Of a stretch of 64,000 nt of DNA, positions 63,089 through 64,000 are shown piece by piece. The position numbers were made by a program, and so were the translations under genes. Source of the stretch: Mycolicibacterium alvei (lineage in GTDB: Bacteria; Actinomycetota; Actinomycetes; Mycobacteriales; Mycobacteriaceae); contig NZ_AP022565.1 of the NCBI RefSeq assembly GCF_010727325.1, forward strand, positions 5,518,001 to 5,582,000, read 5' to 3'. Every line of letters starts with the position of its first letter. The stretch's first letter is position 1. The notes below the pieces were generated by a model. That model did not search any database, had not been told where the DNA came from, and saw nothing but the letters and a program-made list of their open reading frames with translations.

Positions 63089-64000
63089 ATGACCACCGAA
63101 TCGACAGGCACCCCCGCGCAGCAGATTGCCGCCGGTTACGCCGTCGAAGGACAGGCGCTGGAGCTCGGCACCGTCGTTGTCGACGGCACCGTCGATGCAG
63201 GAGCGCAGGTGCGCATCCCGCTGGCCACGGTCAACCGGCACGGGCTGATCGCCGGTGCCACCGGTACCGGTAAGACGAAGACGTTGCAGGTGATCGCCGA
63301 GCAGCTCTCCGCCGCCGGCGTCCCGGTGGTGATGGCCGACGTGAAGGGCGACCTGTCGGGGTTGTCGAAGCCCGGCGAGGTCAGCGACAAGACCGATCAG
63401 CGCGCCAAGGACACCGGCGACAGCTGGACGCCGACCGCCTTCCCGGTGGAGTTCCTGTCGCTGGGCACCGAGGGTATCGGGGTGCCGGTGCGGGCGACGA
63501 TCACCAGCTTCGGTCCGATCTTGCTGTCAAAGGTTCTGGGGCTCAACGCAACCCAGGAGTCCACGCTCGGCCTGATTTTCCACTGGGCCGATCAGAAGGG
63601 TCTGCCGCTGCTGGACATCAAGGATCTGCGTTCGGTGATCCAGTTCCTCACCAGCGATGACGGCAAGCCCGAACTCAAGGCGTTGGGTGCGGTGTCGACC
63701 ACGACGGCGGGTGTCATCCTGCGCGCCCTGGTCAACCTGGAGGCCGAGGGCGCCGATTCGTTCTTCGGCGAACCGGAGCTGGAACCCAAGGATCTGCTGC
63801 GCACCGACGCGCAGGGCCGCGGCATCATCAGCCTGCTGGAGTTGGGTTCGCAGGCCGCACGCCCGGTGATGTTCTCCACGTTCCTGATGTGGGTGCTGGC
63901 CGACCTGTTCACCTCCCTGCCCGAGGTCGGCGACGTCGACAAACCGAAGCTGGTCTTCATCTTCGACGAGGCGCATCTGCTGTTCTCCGACGCGTCCAAG
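63089..64000 (+). CDS. HerA/DUF853-type ATPase, N-terminal part (runs out of the window)
   Basis: 304 codons are visible. ATG 63089 has GGAGG eight bases upstream. Walker A is GATGTGKTKT and Walker B is KLVFIFDEAH at the end of the window. The DUF853 family (helicase HerA-like, bacterial) has this layout; the corresponding gene beside orn in M. tuberculosis is Rv2510c. Function in vivo is unknown; DNA translocation or end-processing is suggested by the family. Confidence 0.88.
   Translation, partial: MTTESTGTPAQQIAAGYAVEGQALELGTVVVDGTVDAGAQVRIPLATVNRHGLIAGATGTGKTKTLQVIAEQLSAAGVPVVMADVKGDLSGLSKPGEVSDKTDQRAKDTGDSWTPTAFPVEFLSLGTEGIGVPVRATITSFGPILLSKVLGLNATQESTLGLIFHWADQKGLPLLDIKDLRSVIQFLTSDDGKPELKALGAVSTTTAGVILRALVNLEAEGADSFFGEPELEPKDLLRTDAQGRGIISLLELGSQAARPVMFSTFLMWVLADLFTSLPEVGDVDKPKLVFIFDEAHLLFSDASK

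Overview
The window is high-GC actinobacterial DNA with clear mycobacterial hallmarks: a complete yrbE-mce operon, mycofactocin-type short-chain dehydrogenases, a hemophore-like secreted protein, type I fatty acid synthase followed by acpS, two PPE proteins, MmpS/MmpL and an Ldt(Mt2)-type L,D-transpeptidase. The right part follows the gene order known around fas in M. tuberculosis (fas, acpS, M20 dipeptidase, bcp, DUF3618 protein, tRNA-Lys, ldtB, then orn and a HerA/DUF853-like ATPase). An accessory block and the lipid-catabolic left half are not part of that order. A fast-growing Mycolicibacterium is the most likely source (inference).

Region 1 (1-9.3 kb): the end of a mycofactocin-type SDR, a 41-residue membrane peptide, an AveC-like membrane protein and a cytochrome P450, then a hemophore-like protein. 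A leftward operon follows (SDR, SDR, 3Fe-4S ferredoxin, P450), divergent from a rightward aldehyde dehydrogenase and CaiB-type CoA transferase. Together this suggests oxidation of an alcohol to aldehyde to acid to CoA ester, with P450 hydroxylation. Region 2 (9.5-19.5 kb): yrbE-A, yrbE-B and mceA to mceF with start/stop overlaps, closed by a strong terminator; two tiny coupled ORFs may precede yrbE-A. Region 3 (19.6-31.4 kb): four small secreted proteins, a third P450 divergent from a TetR regulator, a thiolase-like/DUF35 pair, a VOC protein, enoyl-CoA hydratase, two acyl-CoA ligases and an amidohydrolase. Region 4 (31.5-37.3 kb): two Mce-associated proteins, a short SARP-like regulator coupled to a 38-residue membrane peptide, LtrA, an MFS transporter and a MerR regulator. 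Region 5 (37.4-52.6 kb): fas to ldtB. Region 6 (52.6-62.1 kb): SRPBCC and DUF899 proteins, an SDR, a PPE gene behind a cobalamin riboswitch, a second PPE gene with a His-rich insert behind a Zur-like box, an IS256-type transposase remnant and mmpS-mmpL. Region 7 (62.2-64 kb): tRNA-His, orn and the start of a HerA-like ATPase.

Two signals stand out. First, a 19-bp palindrome (ATTCTC, 7 bases, GAGAAT) recurs in front of the small secreted proteins, the thiolase-like/DUF35 and VOC genes, and the hydratase and acyl-CoA ligase, with weaker or rearranged versions before the aldehyde dehydrogenase, the SDR-ferredoxin-P450 operon and the amidohydrolase. This looks like one local regulon for import and breakdown of an unidentified lipid or terpenoid/steroid-like substrate. 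Second, two adjacent paralogous PPE genes appear to be controlled by different metal-related signals: B12 (cobalt) for one and zinc for the other, and the zinc-controlled one carries ten histidines in 26 residues.
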